In this document: positions 32,592 through 39,900 of the stretch, in pieces | Position numbering within the stretch: position 1 is the stretch's first letter | Layout of the letters: every line of letters begins with the position of its first letter | Assembly: GCA_902768325.1 (NCBI GenBank) | Contig: CACXKY010000004.1 | Span: 1 to 42,000, forward strand | DNA length: 42,000 bases | Origin: Fibrobacter succinogenes | Lineage (GTDB): Bacteria; Fibrobacterota; Fibrobacteria; Fibrobacterales; Fibrobacteraceae | Direction: 5' to 3' | Program-made: the position numbers and the translations under genes | Notes under the pieces: model-generated | What the model was told of the DNA's origin: nothing | The model's input: only the letters and a program-made list of their open reading frames with translations | The model's database searches: none

Positions 32592-33434
32592 TTAAGAACA
32601 AGCCAGCACGCTCCACCACTCCCCGCTTTCGCGCTCGACTTTCACCTTGAAGCCGGCTTCTTCGAACCACTTGAGGATATAGTCCTTTTCGGTGAGAAGC
32701 TGGCCCGAAATAATGAGTTCGCCGCCCTTGGCAAGCAAATCCTCGATATCGTCGCGCAACGGCCAAAGTTCACTGCGAATCATGTTGCAGAGGATGACGT
32801 CGAATTTGGCGCCGTCCTTGAACGCATCCAAGAATCCGAGAATGCAGTCGCTCTTGTCAAAACCGTTGCGTTCAAAGTTTTCGGCAATGCAGGGAATCGT
32901 GAGCGGGTCAATTTCGGTACCCACGGCAAGCTTTGCGCCCAGGCGGCGGGCGTACATCGCAAGGATGCCCGTGCCCGTACCGATATCGAGTACCGTCTTG
33001 CCCTTGAAATCAATATTTTCCATGAGAGTCGCACAACTGCTTGTCGTGTCGTGCTCGCCTGTACCGAACGCCGTCTTCGCCTCGAGTTCAAGCACCACGG
33101 CCTGCGGGTCATCGGGCGTGAATTCCACCCAAGGCGGGCGCACCCAGAGATGCGGGCTCACCGATACAGGCTGCGCACGGTCGCGCCACCACTTGTCCCA
33201 ATCCTTCGCAGGCTCGTCACTCAGCGTAAAATGGTACTGCGGGAACTCGGCCACGATGCGGTCGCGTTCGGCCTTGTCTCCGGTATAGAAACAGAAGTCC
33301 GTACGGCCTTCCGCCTTCGGGTCCAGTTCCTCAAGCGTCGCCACACCCGCTTCAAAGAGCAGGTAGCTCGCCAGTTCGTATTCTTCGGAAGGGCAATAGC
33401 CCTCGGCCTTGTACCATGTATCAATTTTCTGCAT
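32592..33434 (-). CDS. prmA: Ribosomal protein L11 methyltransferase PrmA
   Basis: PrmA trimethylates ribosomal protein L11. The SAM-binding motif is VLDIGTGTGILAMYARRLGA (near residue 135). It is preceded by FGTGEHDTTSSC, which corresponds to the family's GTGxHxTT motif. DVILCNMI stands where DxVxANI is usual. The N-terminal ~90 residues form the L11-recognition region; the length of 280 is normal. The substrate is inferred from family. A terminator and a TAAATTTC box lie just upstream of ATG 33434, with four bases between box and start. Confidence 0.9.
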   Translation of the reverse strand: MQKIDTWYKAEGYCPSEEYELASYLLFEAGVATLEELDPKAEGRTDFCFYTGDKAERDRIVAEFPQYHFTLSDEPAKDWDKWWRDRAQPVSVSPHLWVRPPWVEFTPDDPQAVVLELEAKTAFGTGEHDTTSSCATLMENIDFKGKTVLDIGTGTGILAMYARRLGAKLAVGTEIDPLTIPCIAENFERNGFDKSDCILGFLDAFKDGAKFDVILCNMIRSELWPLRDDIEDLLAKGGELIISGQLLTEKDYILKWFEEAGFKVKVERESGEWWSVLACS

Positions 33435-33438
33435 ATTT

Positions 33439-33446
33439 GAAATTTA
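33439..33446 (-). promoter_or_regulatory. Promoter box TAAATTTC next to prmA start
   Basis: On the minus strand this TAnnTTTG-like box ends four bases before ATG 33434, immediately after the terminator T-tract of the upstream operon. It suggests independent, leaderless transcription of prmA. Confidence 0.35.
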
Positions 33447-33478
33447 AAAAAAAGCCCCACGGAGCTCGTCCGCAGGGC
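33446..33478 (-). terminator. Terminator of the B12 receptor operon
   Basis: On the minus strand GCCCTGCGGA pairs with TCCGTGGGGC (two wobble positions) around CGAGC, followed by eight T. It ends the TonB receptor and beta-propeller lipoprotein transcript before prmA. Confidence 0.75.
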
Positions 33479-33502
33479 AATAAAATTGTCGAGATGGTTC
33501 AA

Positions 33503-35095
33503 CTATTCGGCAGGTTCAAGCTTCTTTGCGCTGAATTCCTTCGTGTCGATAGAACCGGAAACCTCGGTGCCCGTCGAAAGCGAAATCCTGCGGATTTCAG
33601 CGGTATTGTACATAGCGACCCATGCTTCGCTGCCATTTATCGCGACGATATCGTAGGGATTTTCCGCATCTATCGCCTTCTGCCATGCAACCTTCTTCGT
33701 AGACGGATTTACCTGAGAAAGGCTGCCCTTGCCCTTGCGGTCGAGTACGTAAATCTTATCGTTGACGGTCACGATTTTCGTATCGGTCGAGAACTGAAGG
33801 CTATTGTCACTGAGGTCTTCATCTTCAATCCAATAAAGTTTTCCAGAATTAGCGTAATCGCTAATATAGACGAACACCTCACCGCCAGCAACAGCTATAC
33901 TGGCAGGCTGATAGCCCATTTCATCGTCGTAAAGGGCATGGAGTTTCAAGCCATTATAAGAATACGCCACCATGGATCCCATTTCATACGTATCCCAGTC
34001 AATGAAACCACGTTCGCCGATATAGAAGAGTTCTCCCTTGCGATCAAAGTAAATGCCACCGCTGGCATCGACAACACCATCAATCCTCCTTACCGACTTG
34101 TCAGTCAAATCGACTTCGACAACGGGGACATTCTGGTAAGCCTTGTAAACGGCAACAACAGCCTTGCCAGAAATCGGGTCGACATCCATCATGTACACGC
34201 CACCGCCAAGAAGCGTACCGCTTACCCAAAGTTCAGACTTCTTTTTCTTCAAGTCGATCTTTTCGATACCGCGGTTTTCATCGGCGTCAATACCCCAGGA
34301 GGCATTGTATTCGCCCTGCGTTCCCACGTACACATTACCCTTCACGACCTTCACAGCCTGCGGGTTCTTGGTCAGAAGCGGAATCGTATCAAGAAGGGTA
34401 CCATCGCTCAACTTGTACATAGCGAGAAGGCCCGGATCGTTGAAGATAGCGCTATATCCATCAGCGCCAACTTCATAGCGCTGGAACACAGCGAACAGCG
34501 TATCACCCGAAACTTCGAGGTCGGCGGCGAAAGGCGTATTGGCCAGATACGTAATCTTCATCTGGACCGAGCTGCTGGACTCCGGCTCAGAACTGCTGGA
34601 GCTTTCGCCAGAGCTCGATTTCGGCTTGCTAGAACTGGATGCAACACTAGAACTGGATTTGCCCTTGCTAGAGCTGGAGGTGACACTGGAACTAGATTTG
34701 TCCTTACTAGAGCTAGAATCGTCCTTCTTCGCGCTGGAGCTAGACTTATCCTTGTTTGCACTGGAGCTGGATTCATCCTTCTTCGCACTGGAACTGGACT
34801 TATCCTTAGAAGCGCTGGACTTGTCCTTGCTGGAGCTCGATTCGTCTTCGTCGACGCTAGAGCTAGACTTGTCCTTAGAGGCGCTAGACTTGCCCTTGAC
34901 GGAGCTAGAGCTGGACTTGATCTTGACCGAGCTAGAGCTTTCTTCTTCCGAAGAGCTGCTTTCTTCGTCAAGACAATCTTCGTTGTCAAGGCATTCAATG
35001 CCCAGGCCAGAAGACGAGCTGCTGTCGTCACCGCAAGCGCTCAGGAAAAGCGCTAGCGAAAGCGACACTAGGAATGGGAGGATTTTTTTGTTCAT
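33503..35095 (-). CDS. Beta-propeller lipoprotein, candidate BtuG-like B12-binding protein
   Basis: This 530-residue lipoprotein has lipobox LSAC with Cys21 and a mature start CGDDSSSSSG. A Ser/Lys/Asp linker of ~150 residues follows, made of repeats like KDKSSSS and KKDESSSS. The C-terminal ~350 residues are propeller-like with short repeated blades: LLAMYKLSDGTLLDTIPLL, GIEKIDLKKKKSELWVSG, VPVVEVDLTDKSVRRIDG, SGKLYWIEDEDLSDNSLQF. It lies 42 bases after a TonB receptor gene that is under a cobalamin riboswitch, and a terminator ends the pair. Bacteroides BtuG is a surface beta-propeller lipoprotein that binds B12 beside BtuB, so a similar job is inferred here. A strong AAGGAG precedes ATG 35095. 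Confidence 0.75.
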   Translation of the reverse strand: MNKKILPFLVSLSLALFLSACGDDSSSSSGLGIECLDNEDCLDEESSSSEEESSSSVKIKSSSSSVKGKSSASKDKSSSSVDEDESSSSKDKSSASKDKSSSSAKKDESSSSANKDKSSSSAKKDDSSSSKDKSSSSVTSSSSKGKSSSSVASSSSKPKSSSGESSSSSEPESSSSVQMKITYLANTPFAADLEVSGDTLFAVFQRYEVGADGYSAIFNDPGLLAMYKLSDGTLLDTIPLLTKNPQAVKVVKGNVYVGTQGEYNASWGIDADENRGIEKIDLKKKKSELWVSGTLLGGGVYMMDVDPISGKAVVAVYKAYQNVPVVEVDLTDKSVRRIDGVVDASGGIYFDRKGELFYIGERGFIDWDTYEMGSMVAYSYNGLKLHALYDDEMGYQPASIAVAGGEVFVYISDYANSGKLYWIEDEDLSDNSLQFSTDTKIVTVNDKIYVLDRKGKGSLSQVNPSTKKVAWQKAIDAENPYDIVAINGSEAWVAMYNTAEIRRISLSTGTEVSGSIDTKEFSAKKLEPAE

Positions 35096-35137
35096 GGTGT
35101 TTCTCCTTTTCTGACTTTACGCATTTAAGCGCGGGGG

Positions 35138-37144
35138 CTAGAACCCCTGTATGATTGTAAACCGATATTCCCTGCCAGGAATCGGATGGGGAGTAAAGAT
35201 GTTGCGGTAAGTCTCGTCCGTAATGTTGTTGACCGCAAAGGTAAGGCGAGTCTTGTCCCAAGGATGCCACGAAAGCGCCGCGTTATAGCGCGTCACTGGC
35301 GGCTGCTTCGTATCGTTCATCCTGTCGCTAAACATCCGCGACCTGTAATCCATCGAGAACGATGGACTCAGGTGGAACGGCAAGAACAAGTCGCCTTCAA
35401 CATAGTAGCTGTGCACCGGCTCGCCCGGCAAAAGATTCCCGTTATAAGCCTTATTTATCCCGTCATCACGGGGGTCCTGGATTGTTGCGCGCAATACGGT
35501 CTGGAAGAACGGCACCGGACGGCTATCGAGTTCCAATTCAACACCGCGAACAACCGACTTGTCGATATTGAAGGCCTTCATCAGGTTGGTACTTATGATC
35601 CAGTAAATCCCATTTTCAACATACGTCTCGAAATAGGTCGCACGCAACACGGAACGCTTTTTCGGAGTCGCGACAAAGGCGCCTGCCGCAAAACGCAGCG
35701 CCGTTTCATCCTTGAGCGTCGGGCTCGAAAGCGTCCCCGGATACACTCCGTAAAGTTCCATCAGCTGGGGTTGCCTGTAAAAACGGCCAAAAGACACGCT
35801 TCCGCCAAACCAGGAATCCTTTTCACCCAAATTTGCCTGGGCCATTCCCGACCAACTCAGGTTACGTTCACGCCCGTCTTCTACCTTCGCGAGCCCGGTC
35901 GTCATCAGGAACTTGCCACCGTCCACGTCGTCGATAGTCTTGAGCACATTGCCCTCGGTCATAATCGAGAACCAACGCAGAATGAAGAATTCCATGCTTC
36001 CGGCCACGGAACCCGTATAGCGTTCCAGTCCAAACTCATGAATGGTCCCGCGCGCTTCCCAGCGTTCCGATGTACCCGCAAGCCTCAGGAACGCCTCAAA
36101 CCGGTCAAGCGTCAGCGTCGCCGAAAGTTCGGGCAAGAGCCTGTAACCCGCAAGGCCAATTTCCCTCACGTCTCTCGACAAAAAACCAATCTTGTCGAGC
36201 GGGTAATACGATTCCGACATGTTCTTTTCGAACCGCATCCCCATTCCCATTTCCAGAAGCAGGCATTCCAGATACTCCGGGGATTCCAGGCGGTACATCA
36301 ACTGCGCCATGTCACCGGTGAAGTTCGCCAGGTAAGTCTGCAAGTCTTCGGTACCAGGGTTGCCCGCTTCCGTATGCATGATGTTTCCGGAAAGCGTCGA
36401 GAAGAAACCGAACCGGTGAAGCATCCTGTATTGGAGATTGCCCGAGTACTCGGTAAACTGGGCATTCCGGCGTTTATCCTTAAAATCGTCTTCGTCGTTG
36501 TAGAGCGTTCCGTTGCGGTTGTCGAACTCGTAATCGTTGTCGCTATGCCTCATGGACGCCGTCGCCGAGAACTGCGCGCTATCCGTAATGAACGAATTCA
36601 CCTGCGCCGAACCCTCGAACGTATTGTGCGAACCATAGCTCGCCAACACGCGGCCGCTCGGCACGCGCTTCGCGCGAACCGCACTTTTCGTTACGAAATT
36701 GATGACGCCGCCAATTCCCGCACCGCCGAACTTGGCCGGGACGCGGTCCTTGTAGATTTCAATCTTCTCGATGTTGTTGAGGTCCATCGAACCCAGGTCC
36801 ACGGCACCACCGCCCGCATCGTTGAGCGGTATTCCGTCAAGGCAAATCAGGATATTCCTCGCAGCGATTCCGCGGACACTGACCGTCTGAAAACTGCCCA
36901 TCCCCCCTTGCTTGTAGCCCTGAACGCCCGAAAGCGAAGAAAGCACTTCGGCAGCAGAAAGGCCACTGCCTTCCCATGCAGACGGAAGAATTTCGGTATA
37001 GCCCGTACCGGTAACGGCAACGCCCGCAGAAACGGGAGCCGCGACCTCGGTCACGCCAAGGTCCTGGACCTCCTGTGCCCACGTGCAGGCACAGCACAAA
37101 AAGACCGCGCATACTGCGGTTCTGCAGAAGGACGTCGTTCGCAT
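35138..37144 (-). CDS. btuB: TonB-dependent receptor, BtuB-like (vitamin B12 uptake)
   Basis: This outer membrane receptor carries a signal peptide (MRTTSFCRTAVCAVFLCCAC-TWAQ) and a plug domain. Plug motifs include EVLSSLSGVQGYKQGG, ISVRG-like VSVRGIAARNILICLDGIPL, DLGSMDLNNIEKIEIYKD and FGGAGIGGVINFVTK. A ~520-residue barrel ends YRFTIIQGF with a terminal Phe. Near the end VNNITDETYRNIFTPHPIPG is a TonB-receptor C-terminal signature. ATG 37144 is chosen because the frame open to 37297 would translate the riboswitch. GAGGAAAG precedes it. The cobalamin riboswitch is the main reason for the substrate call; a related corrinoid or cobalt compound is possible. The lipoprotein partner follows. Confidence 0.85.
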   Translation of the reverse strand: MRTTSFCRTAVCAVFLCCACTWAQEVQDLGVTEVAAPVSAGVAVTGTGYTEILPSAWEGSGLSAAEVLSSLSGVQGYKQGGMGSFQTVSVRGIAARNILICLDGIPLNDAGGGAVDLGSMDLNNIEKIEIYKDRVPAKFGGAGIGGVINFVTKSAVRAKRVPSGRVLASYGSHNTFEGSAQVNSFITDSAQFSATASMRHSDNDYEFDNRNGTLYNDEDDFKDKRRNAQFTEYSGNLQYRMLHRFGFFSTLSGNIMHTEAGNPGTEDLQTYLANFTGDMAQLMYRLESPEYLECLLLEMGMGMRFEKNMSESYYPLDKIGFLSRDVREIGLAGYRLLPELSATLTLDRFEAFLRLAGTSERWEARGTIHEFGLERYTGSVAGSMEFFILRWFSIMTEGNVLKTIDDVDGGKFLMTTGLAKVEDGRERNLSWSGMAQANLGEKDSWFGGSVSFGRFYRQPQLMELYGVYPGTLSSPTLKDETALRFAAGAFVATPKKRSVLRATYFETYVENGIYWIISTNLMKAFNIDKSVVRGVELELDSRPVPFFQTVLRATIQDPRDDGINKAYNGNLLPGEPVHSYYVEGDLFLPFHLSPSFSMDYRSRMFSDRMNDTKQPPVTRYNAALSWHPWDKTRLTFAVNNITDETYRNIFTPHPIPGREYRFTIIQGF

Positions 37145-37154
37145 CTTTCCTCGT

Positions 37155-37305
37155 TCAACCGCTTCCCACAGTTCTTCTGACTCGGGGATCGCTCTACTCC
37201 TGGCTCCTTCACATCCGTTTCCGAACATTGGTTCTTGCCAGTTTCGTCCTCCCTTACAGCGGCGCGACCGTCCCCGGCTTTCACGGGGTTCTCTCAAGGC
37301 TTTTC
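37155..37305 (-). promoter_or_regulatory. Cobalamin (B12) riboswitch
   Basis: On the minus strand the leader shows the class's conserved elements in order: GAACCCCGTGAAAGCCGGGG, then GCGCCGCTGTAAGGG, then GGACGAAACTGG, and the 3' core CCCCGAGTCAGAAGAACTG (37168-37187). These match the usual GTGAAA..CCCGCAACTGTAA..GAGTCAGAAGACCTG pattern. It lies between a TATATTTG promoter box and the receptor start, with the ribosome-binding site GAGGAAAG just after it. Control is probably translational: bound cobalamin would hide the site. Exact ends are approximate. Confidence 0.9.
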
Positions 37306-37326
37306 AGGGCATGGGAAGCTTTTCGC

Positions 37327-37334
37327 CAAATATA
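37327..37334 (-). promoter_or_regulatory. Promoter box TATATTTG of the B12 receptor operon
   Basis: An exact TAnnTTTG match on the minus strand lies just upstream of the riboswitch, giving a leader of roughly 180 bases. Confidence 0.55.
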
Positions 37335-37346
37335 GCATCTTTTTCT

Positions 37347-37361
37347 ACGCACTTTTTGCGT
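37347..37361. promoter_or_regulatory. Inverted repeat between divergent btuB-like and fic promoters
   Basis: ACGCA and TGCGT are perfect arms around CTTTT. The dyad lies between the divergent TATATTTG and TATATTAT boxes, so it could be an operator for one or both genes. Only one copy is seen. Confidence 0.3.
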
Positions 37362-37370
37362 CGAATAATT

Positions 37371-37378
37371 TATATTAT
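37371..37378 (+). promoter_or_regulatory. Promoter box TATATTAT next to fic start
   Basis: This AT-rich box ends four bases before ATG 37383, consistent with a leaderless fic mRNA. Confidence 0.35.
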
Positions 37379-37382
37379 CCGT

Positions 37383-38393
37383 ATGCTGTTCATCCACCAA
37401 TTCCCGGACTGGACCCACTTCCGCTTCGAAAACAGGCGCGTTCTTGATGCCCTGGGCACGACCCGCTTTGAAGAAGGCCGGCTGGCGGGGCTGCTCACCT
37501 TCGTCGGTTCCAAGAACCTTGAAACCGAAATCATCGCCGAAGACATTGTCGCGAACTTCGCCATCGATGGGCATTCCCTCAACATCGAAGACGTAAAGAA
37601 GGAAATCGCGCTGCGTTCGCAGGCACACACCGTGCACATCCGCAACTACCTCGGCGCCATCGAGAACTGCATGAACCCGCTGACCCCCGAGCGTCTGCTC
37701 GGCTGGCATTCCGCCCTCACGGGTTCAAGGACGGCGGGCTACCGCGAAGACGCCTACGAAATCTCTTCCGCCGACATGCGTTTTGCAGGGCCCGGCCCCA
37801 AGAGGCTCCAAACCGAAACAGGACATTTTTTCGACTGGTTCGAAAGTTCCCCGATGGACGGCATCATCAAGGCCGCCATCGCGCATTTCTGGTTCCTTAC
37901 GATAAGTCCCTTCCACGAAGGCAACGGCAGACTCGTACGCACCATCACGGCATTACAGCTTTGCCGCGCCCAAAAAGCGAACCACCTGCAGTTCCCGCTC
38001 AACAAGCAGATTTTCGAAAAACGCGAAGAGTATTTCCGCGCGCTCAACAAGGCACAGTGCGGCAACGGCGACCTTACGGATTGGATCTTGTGGTTCCTAA
38101 CGCAAATCGACGAAGCGATTGAAAAGCGAAAGGAATGCATCCAGGCCGAGATTCGGCATGCGATGTTCATGAACAAGATTGCGGGCACGCCTATCGGTGA
38201 ACGCGAGCAGCAGCTTCTGGAAGCCTCCCTCGCCGGGACGATTCCGCAGGAATTCACCGCAAAGGACGTCGCGAAGATTTTCGGGACGAGCCACGATACC
38301 GCGCTCCGCGAAATACAGAGCCTCATCAAGAAAGGGATGGTGAAGGCAAACCAGAAAGGCGGGCGCAGCCAGCGCTACAGCCTGGTGGAATAA
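37383..38393 (+). CDS. Fic-domain protein with substituted catalytic histidine
   Basis: Fic enzymes usually attach AMP or similar groups to proteins. This 336-residue protein resembles the Fic family with an N-terminal DUF4172-like region (FIHQFPDWTHFRFENRRVLD). The Fic loop reads TISPFHEGNGRLVR near residue 180: canonical HPFx(D/E)GNGR has His where this has Ser. The inhibitory helix (S/T)xxxE(G/N) reads NFAIDG, with Asn and Asp instead of Ser/Thr and Glu. The C-terminus holds a winged helix (FTAKDVAKIFGTSHDTALRE, then KKGMVKANQKGGRSQRYSL), suggesting DNA binding. The longest frame begins at 37083 but runs through the riboswitch, so ATG 37383 is used. Classical AMPylation is unlikely; a regulatory role is possible. 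Confidence 0.85.
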   Translation: MLFIHQFPDWTHFRFENRRVLDALGTTRFEEGRLAGLLTFVGSKNLETEIIAEDIVANFAIDGHSLNIEDVKKEIALRSQAHTVHIRNYLGAIENCMNPLTPERLLGWHSALTGSRTAGYREDAYEISSADMRFAGPGPKRLQTETGHFFDWFESSPMDGIIKAAIAHFWFLTISPFHEGNGRLVRTITALQLCRAQKANHLQFPLNKQIFEKREEYFRALNKAQCGNGDLTDWILWFLTQIDEAIEKRKECIQAEIRHAMFMNKIAGTPIGEREQQLLEASLAGTIPQEFTAKDVAKIFGTSHDTALREIQSLIKKGMVKANQKGGRSQRYSLVE

Positions 38394-38401
38394 TTTTTGC
38401 T

Positions 38402-38463
38402 GTTAATTAGACGCGCGAAACGCGGTTAATTAAATGTGCGGACCTCGGTTAATTAGACGCGCC
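38402..38463. repeat. Short direct repeats GTTAATTAGACGCGC
   Basis: GTTAATTAGACGCGC at 38402-38416 recurs at about 38449-38463, with a third partial copy (GGTTAATTAA) at 38424-38433 between. The last copy contains the stop codon of rhlE. The CGCG-CGAAA-CGCG hairpin inside may act in termination. Confidence 0.55.
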
Positions 38464-39843
38464 GGCTTCCCGCATGCGACGGCGTGCCCGTGAACCCGGG
38501 CGGTTGCGGCGACGATGGCGGGGAACGTTCCCCTGAGCGGGAGCATTATTCGACGGAGCAGGATTCCCCTGAACCGGTTTTTGCGAAGGCTTTTGAGCGG
38601 GCTTGGACTGAGCGGGTTTGGACTGCGCAGGCTTCTCGCGGCGCGGCAACCTCCCGCGGGCATTCCTCATCTCGCTTTCAGGCGTTTCTTTCTGCTGCGG
38701 CGGCAGCTTCTCGTAAATCGCCTTGTCGCCTTCCGGAATGCGGATGCGCGTGAGCTTTTCGATAGCGCGCAAGTCCTGTTCCTCGTCGGGCGCACAGAAC
38801 GAAATCGCGATGCCGTCCTTCCCGGCGCGGGCGGTACGTCCAATGCGGTGCACGAACGTCTCGGGCACATCGGGCAGGTCGTAGTTGAAAACGTGCGAAA
38901 CGTCGTCCACGTCAATACCGCGGGCAGCAATATCCGTCGCCACCAAGACGCGGATCGATTCCTTCTTGAAATTGCCCAAGGCCTCTTGCCTGCGGTTCTG
39001 ACTCTTGTTGCCGTGAATCGCGGCACACTTGACTCCCGCCTTCTCGAGCACGCGCGTAATCTTGTCGGCACCGTGCTTGGTACGGCTGAACACCAGCACC
39101 TTTTTCATCTCGGGATGTTCCAGCAGAAGTTCCTTCAAAAGAGCGCCCTTGCGGCGTTTGTCGATGCGGTAGAGTTCCTGGCGGATGCGCTCGATGGGCG
39201 TGCTCTGCGGCGCCACTTCCACACGCACCGGATTCGGGCGCAGGATTGTCGCGGCCAGTTTCGTGATATCGTCGGGCATGGTCGCGCTGAAGAACAAGTT
39301 CTGTCGCACCTGAGGGAGCAGCGCCACCACCTTGCGGATATCGTGGATGAACCCCATATCGAGCATGCGGTCGGCTTCGTCGAGCACAAAGAATTCCAGC
39401 GCCTTCAAGGAAACGGCCTTCTGGCCGATCAAGTCGAGCAGGCGCCCCGGAGTCGCCACCAAGACATCGACACCGCGGATCAAGTTGCGCTTTTGCGAAG
39501 CATCGCCCACGCCGCCAAAAATACACGTCGTCGAAATCGCGGTAAACTGTGCGTACTGCTTAAAGCAATCTTCCACCTGGATGGCGAGCTCGCGCGTCGG
39601 CAAAAGAATCAGCGCACGGCACGTCTTGGGCGCGCGAAACTTCCCGGAATCGAGCAGGCGCTGCAGAATCGGGAGCGCGAATGCGGCCGTCTTCCCCGTA
39701 CCCGTCTGGGCGATACCCAGAAGGTCCTTGCCTTCCAAGAGGCTCGGGATGGACTTTTCCTGAATGGGGGTGGGCTGTTCGTAACCAACGGCGCGGACTG
39801 CACGCTGGAGGGGATTGGCCAGGGGAAGTTCTGAAAATAGCAT
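38449..39843 (-). CDS. rhlE: DEAD-box RNA helicase, RhlE-type
   Basis: This ATP-dependent RNA helicase has all motifs in order: Q motif EQPTPIQ, motif I AQTGTGKT, Ia PTRELA, Ib TPGR, II DEAD, III SAT, IV VLVFSRT, V TDIAARGIDV and VI HRIGRTARAG. Helicases of this group remodel RNA in ribosome assembly and mRNA decay. After ~residue 375 there is a long basic tail rich in Pro, Gln, Lys and Arg (KPAQSKPAQSKPAQKPSQKP, then RRRNRPGSRARRRM), typical of RhlE. ATG 39843 is the first codon of the conserved LFSELPLANPLQRAV, so the start is sound. Confidence 0.93.
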   Translation of the reverse strand: MLFSELPLANPLQRAVRAVGYEQPTPIQEKSIPSLLEGKDLLGIAQTGTGKTAAFALPILQRLLDSGKFRAPKTCRALILLPTRELAIQVEDCFKQYAQFTAISTTCIFGGVGDASQKRNLIRGVDVLVATPGRLLDLIGQKAVSLKALEFFVLDEADRMLDMGFIHDIRKVVALLPQVRQNLFFSATMPDDITKLAATILRPNPVRVEVAPQSTPIERIRQELYRIDKRRKGALLKELLLEHPEMKKVLVFSRTKHGADKITRVLEKAGVKCAAIHGNKSQNRRQEALGNFKKESIRVLVATDIAARGIDVDDVSHVFNYDLPDVPETFVHRIGRTARAGKDGIAISFCAPDEEQDLRAIEKLTRIRIPEGDKAIYEKLPPQQKETPESEMRNARGRLPRREKPAQSKPAQSKPAQKPSQKPVQGNPAPSNNAPAQGNVPRHRRRNRPGSRARRRMREAGASN

Positions 39844-39900
39844 GTTGGCGCCAAATCTAGAAAAATCGGGACCTACAAGCGAACCCCATATTGCAAAAAA

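Noticed and set aside
35186..37180. 664-codon open frame on the plus strand opposite the BtuB-like gene
   Set aside because: The minus-strand protein has clear plug and barrel motifs. The plus-strand product has no recognisable motifs, and long antisense frames are common in GC-rich genes.
37145..37297. Longer N-terminus of the BtuB-like receptor starting at 37297
   Set aside because: It would translate the riboswitch and place 51 charged residues before the signal peptide.
37083..37382. 100-residue N-terminal extension of the Fic protein
   Set aside because: It runs through the riboswitch and promoter on the other strand; the Fic-type domain begins at 37383.
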